Below, piece after piece: positions 55,816 through 64,000 of a DNA stretch of 64,000 nucleotides; the stretch's first letter is position 1, and each line of letters begins with the position of its first letter. Below the pieces are notes generated by a model, which saw only the letters and a program-made list of their open reading frames with translations, did not search any database and was not told the DNA's origin. The stretch comes from Rhodopirellula sp. (GTDB lineage: Bacteria > Planctomycetota > Planctomycetia > Pirellulales > Thermoguttaceae), in the NCBI GenBank assembly GCA_012728855.1, contig JAAYEH010000704.1, forward strand, positions 1 through 64,000, written 5' to 3'. The position numbers were made by a program, and so were the translations under genes.

Positions 55816-57174
55816 CTATTCTCCGGGTAGCAGTTGCATCAAGAGCGGTGCAACATCGGTTAACTCGGCGTCCGGATTCTCTTCCGGCTGGATTCCCCGC
55901 CCGCATAGCAGCAGGAATCCGTCGCCGCCTTGGGTGCCCGCCAGCGACGGATCGGGACGCAAGAGTTGCCGTTTGTGATCCGGCTTGTGCCGAGTCTGAA
56001 ACCCCGGCGCCGGCACACCGACGACGTCCGGCCAGGACCGCTCGAGCGGATCGCAACCGTATGTGTCGGCGGTGCCGATTACCTCGGAAAACAGCGGTTC
56101 GCCGCTGACCGGGTGACGGGCTTCTCCGATCGCGGCGATCGTGTCCGCCAGAGCCTGCCGGCGAGCGCCCGCTGTTGCCAGAACCCGGGTTCCGAAGCGA
56201 CCCGGAGTGTTGAGATAGACCAGGGCCGCATGATCCCCGTGCAGCGCGACGGCACGGCTCCGCCGCCAGTCCGCAGGCAGCAATGCTCGAATCGGGTAGT
56301 GAACGCCCGTTGCCGCCGGGCCGTCCTTTCGACTAACCAGTGGGCGGACGGACCGCCAGATCCTTCGCCGCAGCCGGTGCTCCGCGGCTACGATCCCCCC
56401 GGCGGTTTCAAACAGTCCTCGACGGCGAAAAAGCTCGGCCAACGTGATCTTCTCCCGCGCGCGAACGAAGCCGTAGGGGCTCACCAGCGCCAAGGCGGCG
56501 TTTTGCCGGTCGGCCAATTCCGCCAAGTCTCCCAGCATGTGATCCAAAGCAACGAACGCCTGTCGCGATGTCGCCGTCCAGGTAGAAGCCCCGTCCATTT
56601 CCGCATCGACGCCGAGCAGACGCCAGACACGATGCTGAAGCGCCGCTACGGTATGCACCCGCACCTCGAACAACCGCCAAGGTGTCGCCGTGGCAATCCG
56701 CCGTACCTCCGCCGTCAGCTCATCGAGCAGTTTCTTCGTCTGCCGAATTCCGCCCTCCAGCGTATCGCGGTCCGTCAGTTTCCTCGCCCAGATCCGCGCT
56801 GCCGCTGCCGAGTCGCTGATCCATTGCGACACTGCGCCGCCGTCCCGTGCCCGGAGAAGTCCGGGAAGCATTGGGGTGGCAATCGCTGCGGGATCGACCG
56901 GCCGCACCCAGCCCCGGCGATGATCGAGATAAGAATCATCCCAAACGCCATGCTCCGCGGGACCGCAGCCGGAGCGGAGCGTTGTCCATGCCGCGGTCGA
57001 ACTGCCCACTCCTGCCCAACGCAATTTCCGACGCGCCGAATGGCGGAAAAGATGGGCCATGTTGGGCATCGTACCGTCGTCGGCCAGCCGGCTCAGCGCG
57101 GCGAGCGTCGCCCCGTCCCACTCCAACAGCAGCAATCGTTCGGCGGCGACATTCTTGGCGAACCACCGCGTCAT
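55816..57174 (-). CDS. Alkaline-phosphatase-superfamily protein (phosphodiesterase-like)
   Basis: A 452-residue protein with an AP-superfamily opening: LLLLEWDGATLAALSRLADD carries the first metal Asp, and SSTAAWTTLRSGCGPAEHGVWDD the nucleophile (Ser/Thr) block. Later strands include ALALVSPYGFVRAREKITLA and GFLLLCGRGIQPEENPDAEL followed by LTDVAPLLMQLLPGE. No signal peptide is visible. Members can be phosphodiesterases, phosphonatases or phosphoglycerol transferases; the substrate is unknown. Its start overlaps the glycosyltransferase stop by 4 nt (ATGA), so the two are probably translated together and may act on the same glycan or lipid. Confidence 0.75.
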   Translation of the reverse strand: MTRWFAKNVAAERLLLLEWDGATLAALSRLADDGTMPNMAHLFRHSARRKLRWAGVGSSTAAWTTLRSGCGPAEHGVWDDSYLDHRRGWVRPVDPAAIATPMLPGLLRARDGGAVSQWISDSAAAARIWARKLTDRDTLEGGIRQTKKLLDELTAEVRRIATATPWRLFEVRVHTVAALQHRVWRLLGVDAEMDGASTWTATSRQAFVALDHMLGDLAELADRQNAALALVSPYGFVRAREKITLAELFRRRGLFETAGGIVAAEHRLRRRIWRSVRPLVSRKDGPAATGVHYPIRALLPADWRRSRAVALHGDHAALVYLNTPGRFGTRVLATAGARRQALADTIAAIGEARHPVSGEPLFSEVIGTADTYGCDPLERSWPDVVGVPAPGFQTRHKPDHKRQLLRPDPSLAGTQGGDGFLLLCGRGIQPEENPDAELTDVAPLLMQLLPGE

Positions 57175-58904
57175 CGCCGTCGCTCCCGCGGTTCAGCCCG
57201 CCAGGCAGCCCGGCTGCTGCCAGCAGCCGGGCTGCTCGTGTGACGATCGCCGTGCCCGGCAGCCGGGCTGCTCGCGTGGGCACGGAAACGATCCGCATTC
57301 CAACGGTAGATCGTTACCGCTTGCACCCGCCCCGGCTGATCCGGAAAGGTTGCCGCCGGTTCGGCGGCTGTGGCGATCAACCATTGCAGGGTGCGGCTGC
57401 GTGGACTCTCGAAGTTCAATTCCTCCCGCTCGACAACAAGATAGTTCAGCTTCGGGTCGCAGAGGGCTCTCTGCAACTGATCCGGTGGATAGGTGAATCG
57501 GCCCGAGTACAAGCCGGTCCATCCGTGGGTGTCGAATACAGCGCCTGCCGAAGCCGAAGGGTTCGCGAGCCACTTTGCCGCCAGACGGTGCCCCAGGTGG
57601 CTGCCGTGCAGTGGTTTCGCCAGTTGCAGACCGCACGCCGCGACGATTGCAGCAAGAACCGCCGCCGAGACCCCGTAGGCGCCGAAGTGTTCCGCACGGA
57701 ACTTGCCAACCAGGTCGGTCAGCAGACGTCCGAACTCCAGAACTCCGTATCCGGCGCAGGCGACGCCGGGTATGGCCCACATCGCCAGGTGACGCGCGCT
57801 GAGATACCCTTCCGTGGCCGTGTGGTGCAGCACAGCGATTGTGAAAAGAACCAGGAGGGCGTGGAAGAATCGGTCCACCGCGCTGGGAGGCCGTCGCCGC
57901 AGCCGCCAGATGCCGAACAGCGCCGGCAATCCAACCCAAACGCCGAACAAGTCGCCCAGCTCTTCCAGGAATTGCACGGCTGCCGGCCCGTAGCCCCGGC
58001 GGCGGATGCTCACCGTCGGCTCCTTGCTGTCGAAGGCCATCGGGCTGCCGTCCGCCAGGCTCCAAGGTGCCGTTACACCGGCCTCGGAAGCCGGGAGCTG
58101 AGCGCAGACTACTGAATCCCTGCCATCGTCGCCCGTTCCCGCAAGAATTCGGCTAAGGGCGCACACAATCCCCAGCCCCAGAGCGAAGCAGCCGAGATCC
58201 GCCGTCAGTCGCCACCACGGCAGCCGTGGCGGCTCTCGAGAAACAAGAGCCCCCAGGGTGACCACCAATGCCGCCGGAAGAACCATCGCTTCCAACCTGA
58301 CAAGGTATGCCGTTGCGCTGGCAAATCCACCTAAGAACATCAGTGCGAAACAGGCAAGTCTTTGCCGCTTTGTCGGCGGCGAATCGACGCGCGCGAGATA
58401 CTCGACCACGGCCCAGGCGGCCAGTCCGAACCACAGCAGATGGGTGCTATCGCTGATGCCGTCCGCGCCCAACCGGCAGATCCCCGGCAGCACGGAGAAG
58501 ATCACCGCCCCAACGGCCGCGGCACCCTTCCCCACCAGCCGAATCGAAATGAAATACACCGGTACAACCGCCAATGCCGTCGGAAAGGCAGCGGCCAATT
58601 GCACACTCATTGCCCAACTAGCTTCCAGGGAACCGGCAACGGCTTCCACCGCCTTGTGGACCAACCAGACCCAGACGGGAAACAGCGGTTGCTCTCGAGA
58701 TCCGGCGGCCACCGTGCCAACCCCGTGAAGATCAATCTGGCGGGCAAGACGTGCAAACCAGACGGCATCCAACGCCGGCACCGTCGCGCGGCAGACCACG
58801 GCCGCTTGTACCAAACCGGCCAGGCTCGCCAGAGCAATGGCCGTGGTTGGCCCAAGCGAATGCATGAGGTACAAACAAGAGCGGCGTTTGTGGCCGAAGG
58901 CCAT
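57171..58904 (-). CDS. ArnT/PMT-like polyprenyl-linked glycosyltransferase
   Basis: A polytopic inner-membrane protein with about 11 helices, resembling GT-C transferases (PMT_2/ArnT) that use lipid-linked sugars. An acidic residue in the first loop (VPALDAVWFARLARQI) and EQPLFPVWVWLVHKAV fit this. A soluble C-terminal region begins near residue 440 (AAKWLANPSASAGAVFDTHGW). The last ~35 residues include two SSPAAG units encoded by family 2 palindromes (57206-57275), so the C-terminus is repeat-derived. ATG 58904 is used; ATG 58865 is possible. The acceptor is unknown. Confidence 0.8.
   Translation of the reverse strand: MAFGHKRRSCLYLMHSLGPTTAIALASLAGLVQAAVVCRATVPALDAVWFARLARQIDLHGVGTVAAGSREQPLFPVWVWLVHKAVEAVAGSLEASWAMSVQLAAAFPTALAVVPVYFISIRLVGKGAAAVGAVIFSVLPGICRLGADGISDSTHLLWFGLAAWAVVEYLARVDSPPTKRQRLACFALMFLGGFASATAYLVRLEAMVLPAALVVTLGALVSREPPRLPWWRLTADLGCFALGLGIVCALSRILAGTGDDGRDSVVCAQLPASEAGVTAPWSLADGSPMAFDSKEPTVSIRRRGYGPAAVQFLEELGDLFGVWVGLPALFGIWRLRRRPPSAVDRFFHALLVLFTIAVLHHTATEGYLSARHLAMWAIPGVACAGYGVLEFGRLLTDLVGKFRAEHFGAYGVSAAVLAAIVAACGLQLAKPLHGSHLGHRLAAKWLANPSASAGAVFDTHGWTGLYSGRFTYPPDQLQRALCDPKLNYLVVEREELNFESPRSRTLQWLIATAAEPAATFPDQPGRVQAVTIYRWNADRFRAHASSPAAGHGDRHTSSPAAGSSRAAWRAEPRERRR
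57206..57276 (-). repeat. Three family 2 palindromes inside the glycosyltransferase 3' end
   Basis: GCAGCCCGGCTGC or its relative GCAGCCGGGCTGC occurs at about 57206, 57224 and 57261 in 71 nt, within the coding sequence. A further copy lies at 34266. In frame they encode the two SSPAAG units. Confidence 0.85.
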
Positions 58905-59452
58905 TTTTCACCGTAGCCTGGGGCAGCCCCCCAGGTACTTTCAAGGCAAAAACGTATCTGGGCTGAAGGCCGCCAAAGTAAGCACCGCGAGGGTTTTGGT
59001 CAATGCGAACTGTTGGGGATGCCATACTTGAAAACCGGTTCGACGTGTTCGCCCAAGATCAGTGCGGGCCGCTGCTGACAAATTAGGCAAAATGGAAAAT
59101 ATGGCGCAAGCAGGAGGCATTGATCGCTTTCGTAATCGCTGCCGTTCGTTCCGGTAGTGCTGGATTACGGGGGGCGAGGATGCCGAAACGTGAAGGGGCG
59201 GCCTGCGTCTGTCCCCTGAATTTCGACTTGCGCCGATTCCCCACCCGCATTATGATATGCGGCCAAGATGTACTGGTGCGTTAGACTTCCATGCAATTTC
59301 GCCGAAGCGGCCAACGTGACGACCGACGACGCCGGGTTCTGACCGACGCGATGCTCGGCTCCTCGGAGCAGCGCCGTTGCGGGCCGCGTCGACGGTCCAG
59401 CGAAATCGATCGCCCGCACCACAAATCCGCCAATTATGGGGACGCGGCTTTC
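58905..59452. other. Intergenic region of about 550 nt
   Basis: No gene seen. It starts with a GC hairpin (CCTGGGG, cag, CCCCCCAGG at 58917-58935). A stretch at about 59190-59230 (GGCGGCCTGCGTCTGTCCCC) has no recognised feature. A minus-strand ORF (59165-59422) shows no family pattern. Confidence 0.4.
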
Positions 59453-60508
59453 ATGGACGAACAGTCTCGTTTGACCGACCTGGTTCCGCTACGGCTGCCC
59501 GTATTCTTGATTCCGCTGGTTGTCGGCGTGGCGATTATTGCCGGCTTGGAAGCCCTTTACTCGTGGATGCCGCGACTGGCCTCGATGACCACCGATGGTC
59601 GGGTGGCCGCCTTTGACCTGGACGGCGAGGGAAGTTTGGCGGTTTGGTTTTCTACCATGACGCTCTCCGCCGCCGGCTTAGCGGCCCTGCTGGTGTTTAC
59701 GGTTCGCCGCTTCAAGGTCGACGATTACCACGGCCACTATCGAGTCTGGATTTGGGCGGCGATGTGTTGGTTCCTCATAGGGCTCGACGAAACCGCCAGC
59801 CTCCACGAGGGATTCAAAGAAATGATGTCCGTGATCTCCGGGACACGCATTTTCGGCGATGGATCCATCTGGTGGGTCATTCCGTATTTCTTTCTCCTCG
59901 GCGCTGTGGGCACGCGGCTATTGGTCGACATGCGTTGCTGCTGGCTGTCGTCCGCGACAATGATCCTGGCCGCCGGCTGCTACGCGGTCGGAGTCGCCGC
60001 GCAACTCGGGTTGCTCCTGCCGGAGTCCGGGGCTCGCGGTGTAATGCTCGAAGAGGGCGCGGAAATGTTGGGCAATCTCTTCGTGCTGCTGGCGATGGCT
60101 CTCCACGCCCGCTACGTCATTATGGACGCCCAAGGGATGCTGCCTCGAGTGGATGACGAGAACGAAAATCTACCCGAGGAAATGGCGTCCGGCTTCGCCG
60201 AGGAGATCGACGAGGAAGCAGCAACAGCAGAAGGGGAGGAGGAGGCCGCGCAGCTTCGCGAGATTGCCATACATCCCCCTCACAGGATGTCGCCGCCATC
60301 TACCGCAACCGCTGCCCGCTCGACTCGTCCGGTCGCGCCGCGGCGTGCCGCCGCGGCCCCGGATCCTTCGCCGCCCGTCTTCTACGACGATCTGAATGCC
60401 GACGAAGCGGAGGCGTCGTCCGCCCAGGCAAAGATGACCAAGGCCGAACGAAAAGCCCTTCGCAGGCGGCTTGAAAAAATGAAGAGGGATCGGCAGCGGC
60501 AGGCCTGA
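59453..60508 (+). CDS. Polytopic membrane protein with charged C-terminal tail, unknown function
   Basis: About 351 residues with hydrophobic helices near 15-40 (LPVFLIPLVVGVAIIAGLEA), 60-85, 95-120 (VWIWAAMCWFLIGLD), 150-170, 178-205 and 225-245. Acidic and His residues in LDETASLHEGFKEMM sit at a helix end. The last ~120 residues are soluble, Ala/Glu/Pro-rich, and end in a Lys/Arg-rich helix (KMTKAERKALRRRLEKMKRD). I do not recognise a family. The track start (59291) crosses the unexplained spacer; ATG 59453 has GGGGA about 10 nt upstream. Confidence 0.7.
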   Translation: MDEQSRLTDLVPLRLPVFLIPLVVGVAIIAGLEALYSWMPRLASMTTDGRVAAFDLDGEGSLAVWFSTMTLSAAGLAALLVFTVRRFKVDDYHGHYRVWIWAAMCWFLIGLDETASLHEGFKEMMSVISGTRIFGDGSIWWVIPYFFLLGAVGTRLLVDMRCCWLSSATMILAAGCYAVGVAAQLGLLLPESGARGVMLEEGAEMLGNLFVLLAMALHARYVIMDAQGMLPRVDDENENLPEEMASGFAEEIDEEAATAEGEEEAAQLREIAIHPPHRMSPPSTATAARSTRPVAPRRAAAAPDPSPPVFYDDLNADEAEASSAQAKMTKAERKALRRRLEKMKRDRQRQA

Positions 60509-60580
60509 TCCTGGATTCCGCGCCTCGAATTCGGTATCCTTCTGTTTTGCCTCGCTCCCCTTAGTGATTGTCGGTTTCTC

Positions 60581-62140
60581 ATGGTCCGCACCCGCTTTGC
60601 TCCCAGTCCGACTGGTTACCTTCACATCGGAGGGGTGAGAACAGCACTGTTTTGCTGGCTTTTCGCCCGTCGTCACGGTGGTCAGTTCATTTTGCGAATC
60701 GACGACACCGACGTGAAACGCAACGTCGAGGAGGCCCTCCAGCCAATCCTCGACGGCCTTCGCTGGCTCGGGATCGACTGGGACGAAGGCCCGCAGGTCG
60801 GTGGTCCGTTCGCTCCTTACTACCAGTCGCAACGGCAGGAACGGCACCAGGCGGCGGTCGCGGAACTCATTCGTCGGGGACATGCCTACCACGACTATGC
60901 CACGACCGAGGAGCTGCAGGCGGAGCGGGAAGCGGCCTTGGCCGAAAAAAAGCCGCTGCGATACAGCCGCCACTGGATGGCGGAGACTGCCGAAGACCGC
61001 AGAAGGTTTGAGTCCGAGGGACGGCAGGCGGTCGTGCGGTTGAAGATCCCCACGGAAGGAACGCTGGTGATCGACGACTTGGTGCGAGGTCGCGTCGAGT
61101 TCGATTGGGCGCAGGAGCAGGACCATGTGGTTCAGCGCGGGGATGGGACTTGCCTTTACCATCTGGCCAGCGTCGTCGACGATCACGAGCTTGAGATCAC
61201 CCACGTGATTCGCGCCGAGGAGCACCTCTCGAACACCGCCCGCCAGGTGTTCATCATCAACGCTCTGGGCTATACCGTTCCCACTTACGCGCATCTGCCC
61301 TTGGTGGCCGAACCGGGCAGTAAGACAAAACTGAGCAAGCGCAAGCTCGAAAAGTACCTGAAGAACCGCGAATTCGCCGAGCGGGTGCAACACGGCCGCG
61401 CGATTGCCGAGCGATTGGGCCTCAGCGCCGAACTCGACACGTTCAATCCGGTGATCGTCGATTTCTATCGCCAGGTCGGCTACCTGCCCGAGGCGATTAT
61501 CAACTATCTTGCCCTGCTGGGTTGGTCCCCCGGTGACGATCGGGAGCAGTTCACGCGGGAAGAACTTGTCGAGAGCTTCACGCTCGAAAAGGTGAACAAG
61601 GCTCCGGCCAGTTTCGATCCTCAGAAACTATGGGTCTTTCAGGACCGCCACATGCGCGATCTGCCGCCGGACCGCAAGGCCGCCTTCGTCGCGCCCTATC
61701 TGGAAAAGGCCGGGCTGGTCGCTTCGCCGGCGTCCGAGGATGCCCGCCAGCGGGTTGCCGCTATTCTCCACGCCGCGGGCGACCGGATCAAAGTGGCCGG
61801 CGATATCCTCGACTATGCCGACTTCTTCACGCCCGACGACCACTTGCCCTATGAAGAGAAGGACTACGAGAAACGCATCCGAAAACCTCCTGAGGCCATA
61901 GAATTACTGCGGAAGTTCCGTGCCGATTTGGCGGCGGTCGAGCCGTTCGACGCCCCGGCGTTGGAAAAGCTCCTGCATGATTTCGTCGAGCGCGAGGCGA
62001 TCAAAGCCGGTCAGATCATCCATGCCCTGCGGGTGGCCGTCACCGGAAAAGCGGTCGGTTTCGGCCTCTTCGAGACGCTCGCCGTTTTGGGCAAGGAAAG
62101 CGCTTTGCGGCGAATCGACCGGGCCATCGAGCGGGTGTAA
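60581..62140 (+). CDS. gltX: Glutamyl-tRNA synthetase
   Basis: Class I synthetase, 519 residues. HIGH motif in FAPSPTGYLHIGGVRTALFC, RIDDTDVKRNVEEALQPILD, and KMSKS-like KTKLSKRKLEKYL. A C-terminal anticodon domain follows from about 330. Length is slightly longer than the usual ~480-500. GlnRS follows 51 nt downstream, so both Glu and Gln charging enzymes are encoded side by side. This implies that direct glutaminylation of tRNA-Gln is available, but not that GltX is discriminating. Confidence 0.96.
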   Translation: MVRTRFAPSPTGYLHIGGVRTALFCWLFARRHGGQFILRIDDTDVKRNVEEALQPILDGLRWLGIDWDEGPQVGGPFAPYYQSQRQERHQAAVAELIRRGHAYHDYATTEELQAEREAALAEKKPLRYSRHWMAETAEDRRRFESEGRQAVVRLKIPTEGTLVIDDLVRGRVEFDWAQEQDHVVQRGDGTCLYHLASVVDDHELEITHVIRAEEHLSNTARQVFIINALGYTVPTYAHLPLVAEPGSKTKLSKRKLEKYLKNREFAERVQHGRAIAERLGLSAELDTFNPVIVDFYRQVGYLPEAIINYLALLGWSPGDDREQFTREELVESFTLEKVNKAPASFDPQKLWVFQDRHMRDLPPDRKAAFVAPYLEKAGLVASPASEDARQRVAAILHAAGDRIKVAGDILDYADFFTPDDHLPYEEKDYEKRIRKPPEAIELLRKFRADLAAVEPFDAPALEKLLHDFVEREAIKAGQIIHALRVAVTGKAVGFGLFETLAVLGKESALRRIDRAIERV

Positions 62141-62191
62141 ACTTGGCAGAACGCTCACCAGCGAACATCTCATTCGAACGGAATCCTTTTT

Positions 62192-63892
62192 ATGTCCACT
62201 TCCGAAACCCCCGCCTTCTCGACCGACTTTATCCGCGAGATCATTCGCGAGGACAACAAGACCGGCAAGTTCGGCGGCCGGGTCCACACCCGTTTTCCCC
62301 CCGAGCCGAACGGCTACCTCCACATCGGCCACGCCAAGTCGATCTGTCTGAATTTCGGCATCGCCCGGCAGTTCGGCGGCAAGTGCAATCTTCGGTTCGA
62401 CGACACCAACCCCGTCAAGGAAGAGCAGGAGTACATCGACTCGATCCGCGAAGACGTCCGCTGGCTCGGCTTCGATTGGGAAGAACGGGAGTTCTACGCC
62501 TCGGAGTACTTCGATCAGCTTCACGCCTGGGCAGTTCAGTTGATTGAAGCCGGAAAAGCCTACGTCTGCGACCTGACCGCGGAGCAGATCCGCGAGTTCC
62601 GCGGCACCCTCACCGAACCCGGGCGCAACAGCCTTTATCGCGATCGTTCCGTCGAGGAGAACCTCGACCTCTTCGAGCGGATGCGCCAAGGCGAGTTTCC
62701 CGACGGCTCACGGACGCTACGGGCGAAGATCGACATGGCCCACGCCAACGTCAACCTCCGCGACCCGGTGATCTACCGCATCCTCCACGCCGCCCATCCT
62801 CACGTCGGCGACAAGTGGTGCATCTATCCCATGTACGACTGGGCGCACGGTCAATCGGATTCAATCGAGGGGATCACCCATTCGATCTGCACGTTGGAGT
62901 TTGAGAATCACCGCCCGCTCTACGACTGGTTCTGCGATGCTCTGGGCATCTATCATCCGCAGCAGATCGAGTTCGCCCGGCTGAATCTCACCTATGCCGT
63001 GATGAGCAAGCGCCGGCTTCTGGAACTGGTCAAGGGGGGCTATGTCGAAGGCTGGGACGACCCCCGCATGTTGACCATCAAGGGCCTCCGCCGCCGCGGT
63101 TACACCCCCGAGGCGATTCGAACCTTTTGCGAACGGATCGGCGTGGCGAAGTTCAACAGCACGATCGACATGCAACTGTTGGAGTTCTGCCTCCGCGAGC
63201 ACCTCAATAAGATCGCACCGCGCGTCATGGCAGTGCTGAGGCCGCTGAAGGTCGTCATCGACAACTACCCGGAAGGTCAGGTCGAGGAGGTCGAGGCGGT
63301 CAACAACCCGGAAGACGAATCGGCCGGTACGCGAAAGGTTCCCTTCTCGCGCGTCCTCTACATCGAGCGCGATGATTTCCGCGAAGACCCACCCAAGAAG
63401 TTCTTCCGCCTCGCGCCCGGCCGGGAGGTCCGCCTCCGCTACGGCTACTTCATCACCTGCAAAGACGTCGTCAAGGACGCCGACGGCAACGTCGTCGAGC
63501 TGCGTTGTACCTACGATCCCGAAACCCGCGGCGGCAATGCGCCGGACGGGCGCAAGGTGAAGGCGACGATCCACTGGGTCAGCGCGGAACACGCCGTGCG
63601 GGCCGAGGCGAGACTGTACGATTATCTCTTCTCCAAGCCCGACCCCAGCGCCGTCGAGGAGGGCCACGACTACAAAGAGAATCTCAATCCCGACTCGCTG
63701 GAGACCGTTTCCGACTGCTATGTCGAGCCGAGCCTTGCCGGCGCGAAGCCCGGCGACCGCTTCCAGTTCGAGCGATTGGGTTACTTCTGTGCGGACGACA
63801 CATCGACGGCGGAGAAGCTTGTTTTCAACCGCACGGTCACGCTCAAAGATAGTTGGGCGAAGATTGAAAAATCGGGCAAGGCGGACGGGTGA
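62192..63892 (+). CDS. glnS: Glutaminyl-tRNA synthetase
   Basis: Class I synthetase, 566 residues, close to the usual 550-560. HIGH motif in [25 protein letters not shown]-like [13 protein letters not shown], and the beta-barrel anticodon domain with [20 protein letters not shown] and [20 protein letters not shown]. Bacterial GlnRS is thought to derive from eukaryotes and is patchily present, so its gene next to gltX is notable. Both may be co-transcribed. Confidence 0.96.
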   Translation: MSTSETPAFSTDFIREIIREDNKTGKFGGRVHTRFPPEPNGYLHIGHAKSICLNFGIARQFGGKCNLRFDDTNPVKEEQEYIDSIREDVRWLGFDWEEREFYASEYFDQLHAWAVQLIEAGKAYVCDLTAEQIREFRGTLTEPGRNSLYRDRSVEENLDLFERMRQGEFPDGSRTLRAKIDMAHANVNLRDPVIYRILHAAHPHVGDKWCIYPMYDWAHGQSDSIEGITHSICTLEFENHRPLYDWFCDALGIYHPQQIEFARLNLTYAVMSKRRLLELVKGGYVEGWDDPRMLTIKGLRRRGYTPEAIRTFCERIGVAKFNSTIDMQLLEFCLREHLNKIAPRVMAVLRPLKVVIDNYPEGQVEEVEAVNNPEDESAGTRKVPFSRVLYIERDDFREDPPKKFFRLAPGREVRLRYGYFITCKDVVKDADGNVVELRCTYDPETRGGNAPDGRKVKATIHWVSAEHAVRAEARLYDYLFSKPDPSAVEEGHDYKENLNPDSLETVSDCYVEPSLAGAKPGDRFQFERLGYFCADDTSTAEKLVFNRTVTLKDSWAKIEKSGKADG

Positions 63893-63918
63893 TAACTCGA
63901 AAACAGGGAGCAAACACT

Positions 63919-64000
63919 ATGCGATATGGTTTGCGGATTCTTACCGCGATGGTTCTCAATCTGGTCGTTGCGACCGCCGGCGCCGCAGAACCCCGCATCG
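63919..64000 (+). CDS. N-terminus of a secreted protein, cut by the window edge
   Basis: ATG 63919 has GGGAG about 8 nt upstream and opens MRYGLRILTAMVLNLVVATA, a signal peptide with cleavage near AGAAE. Only 27 codons are in the window, so the protein cannot be identified. Confidence 0.6.
   Translation, partial: MRYGLRILTAMVLNLVVATAGAAEPRI

Overview
The window is 64 kb of GC-rich chromosome with an ordinary bacterial gene layout. It most likely comes from a planctomycete (Pirellulales-like) or a close PVC relative. The support is indirect: many PQQ-type beta-propeller proteins with N-terminal signals, a very large alpha-2-macroglobulin, an orphan FhcB/FwdB-type C1 subunit, a flotillin/giant-ATPase cassette, a TadA-TadB-TadC cluster with a TPR lipoprotein, an ispE-spoVG pair, and many short palindromic intergenic repeats. 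No rRNA, tRNA, prophage, CRISPR array or intact insertion sequence is visible. The taxonomic call is an inference from gene content, not from a marker gene.

Region by region. 0-9.3 kb: aat diverges from a tyrA-purL-purQ operon, where PurL carries two PurS-like repeats fused at its N-terminus. These are followed by ispE-spoVG, a DedA membrane protein and ilvE. 9.3-13.1 kb: lysS, a LolC/E-like permease, a LolD-like ATPase and ilvE form a tight minus-strand operon. 13.4-23.1 kb: a Tat-exported TIM-barrel-like protein, a secreted alkaline phosphatase, and an NYN/OST-HTH protein overlapping a 2057-residue alpha-2-macroglobulin. 23.4-26.1 kb: the FhcB-like protein, then 1.4 kb of decayed DNA with an IS701/IS4-type transposase remnant. 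26.1-34.2 kb: a three-gene cassette of YqiJ-like membrane OB-fold protein, flotillin and a 1774-residue DUF3686-type AAA ATPase. 34.5-40.1 kb: tadA(cpaF), tadB, tadC, a small secreted protein and a TPR lipoprotein.

40.1-48 kb: a gap with palindromes and a decayed lepB, a homocysteine methyltransferase/MTHFR fusion, a small membrane protein, a cytidylate-kinase-like protein, a Tyr/Gly-rich secreted peptide, a PQQ protein plus CDF transporter, and a duplicated CbiX-like chelatase. 48-64 kb: a Prc-type S41 protease, a second PQQ lipoprotein, a 0.9 kb repeat-rich gap, Mn/Fe superoxide dismutase, a GGDEF protein, an alkaline-phosphatase-fold protein coupled to an ArnT/PMT-like glycosyltransferase, a membrane protein, gltX, glnS and the start of a secreted protein.

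The candidate least explained by known pathways is the YqiJ-flotillin-DUF3686 ATPase cassette. Its genes are 0-3 nt apart and the set suggests a membrane-microdomain scaffold with a dedicated AAA+ remodelling engine. The second theme is a set of short hairpin repeats whose stem arms co-vary between copies. One family has entered the 3' end of a coding sequence. Start codons were revised from the ORF track where a Shine-Dalgarno sequence, a signal peptide or a neighbouring stop codon argued for it.
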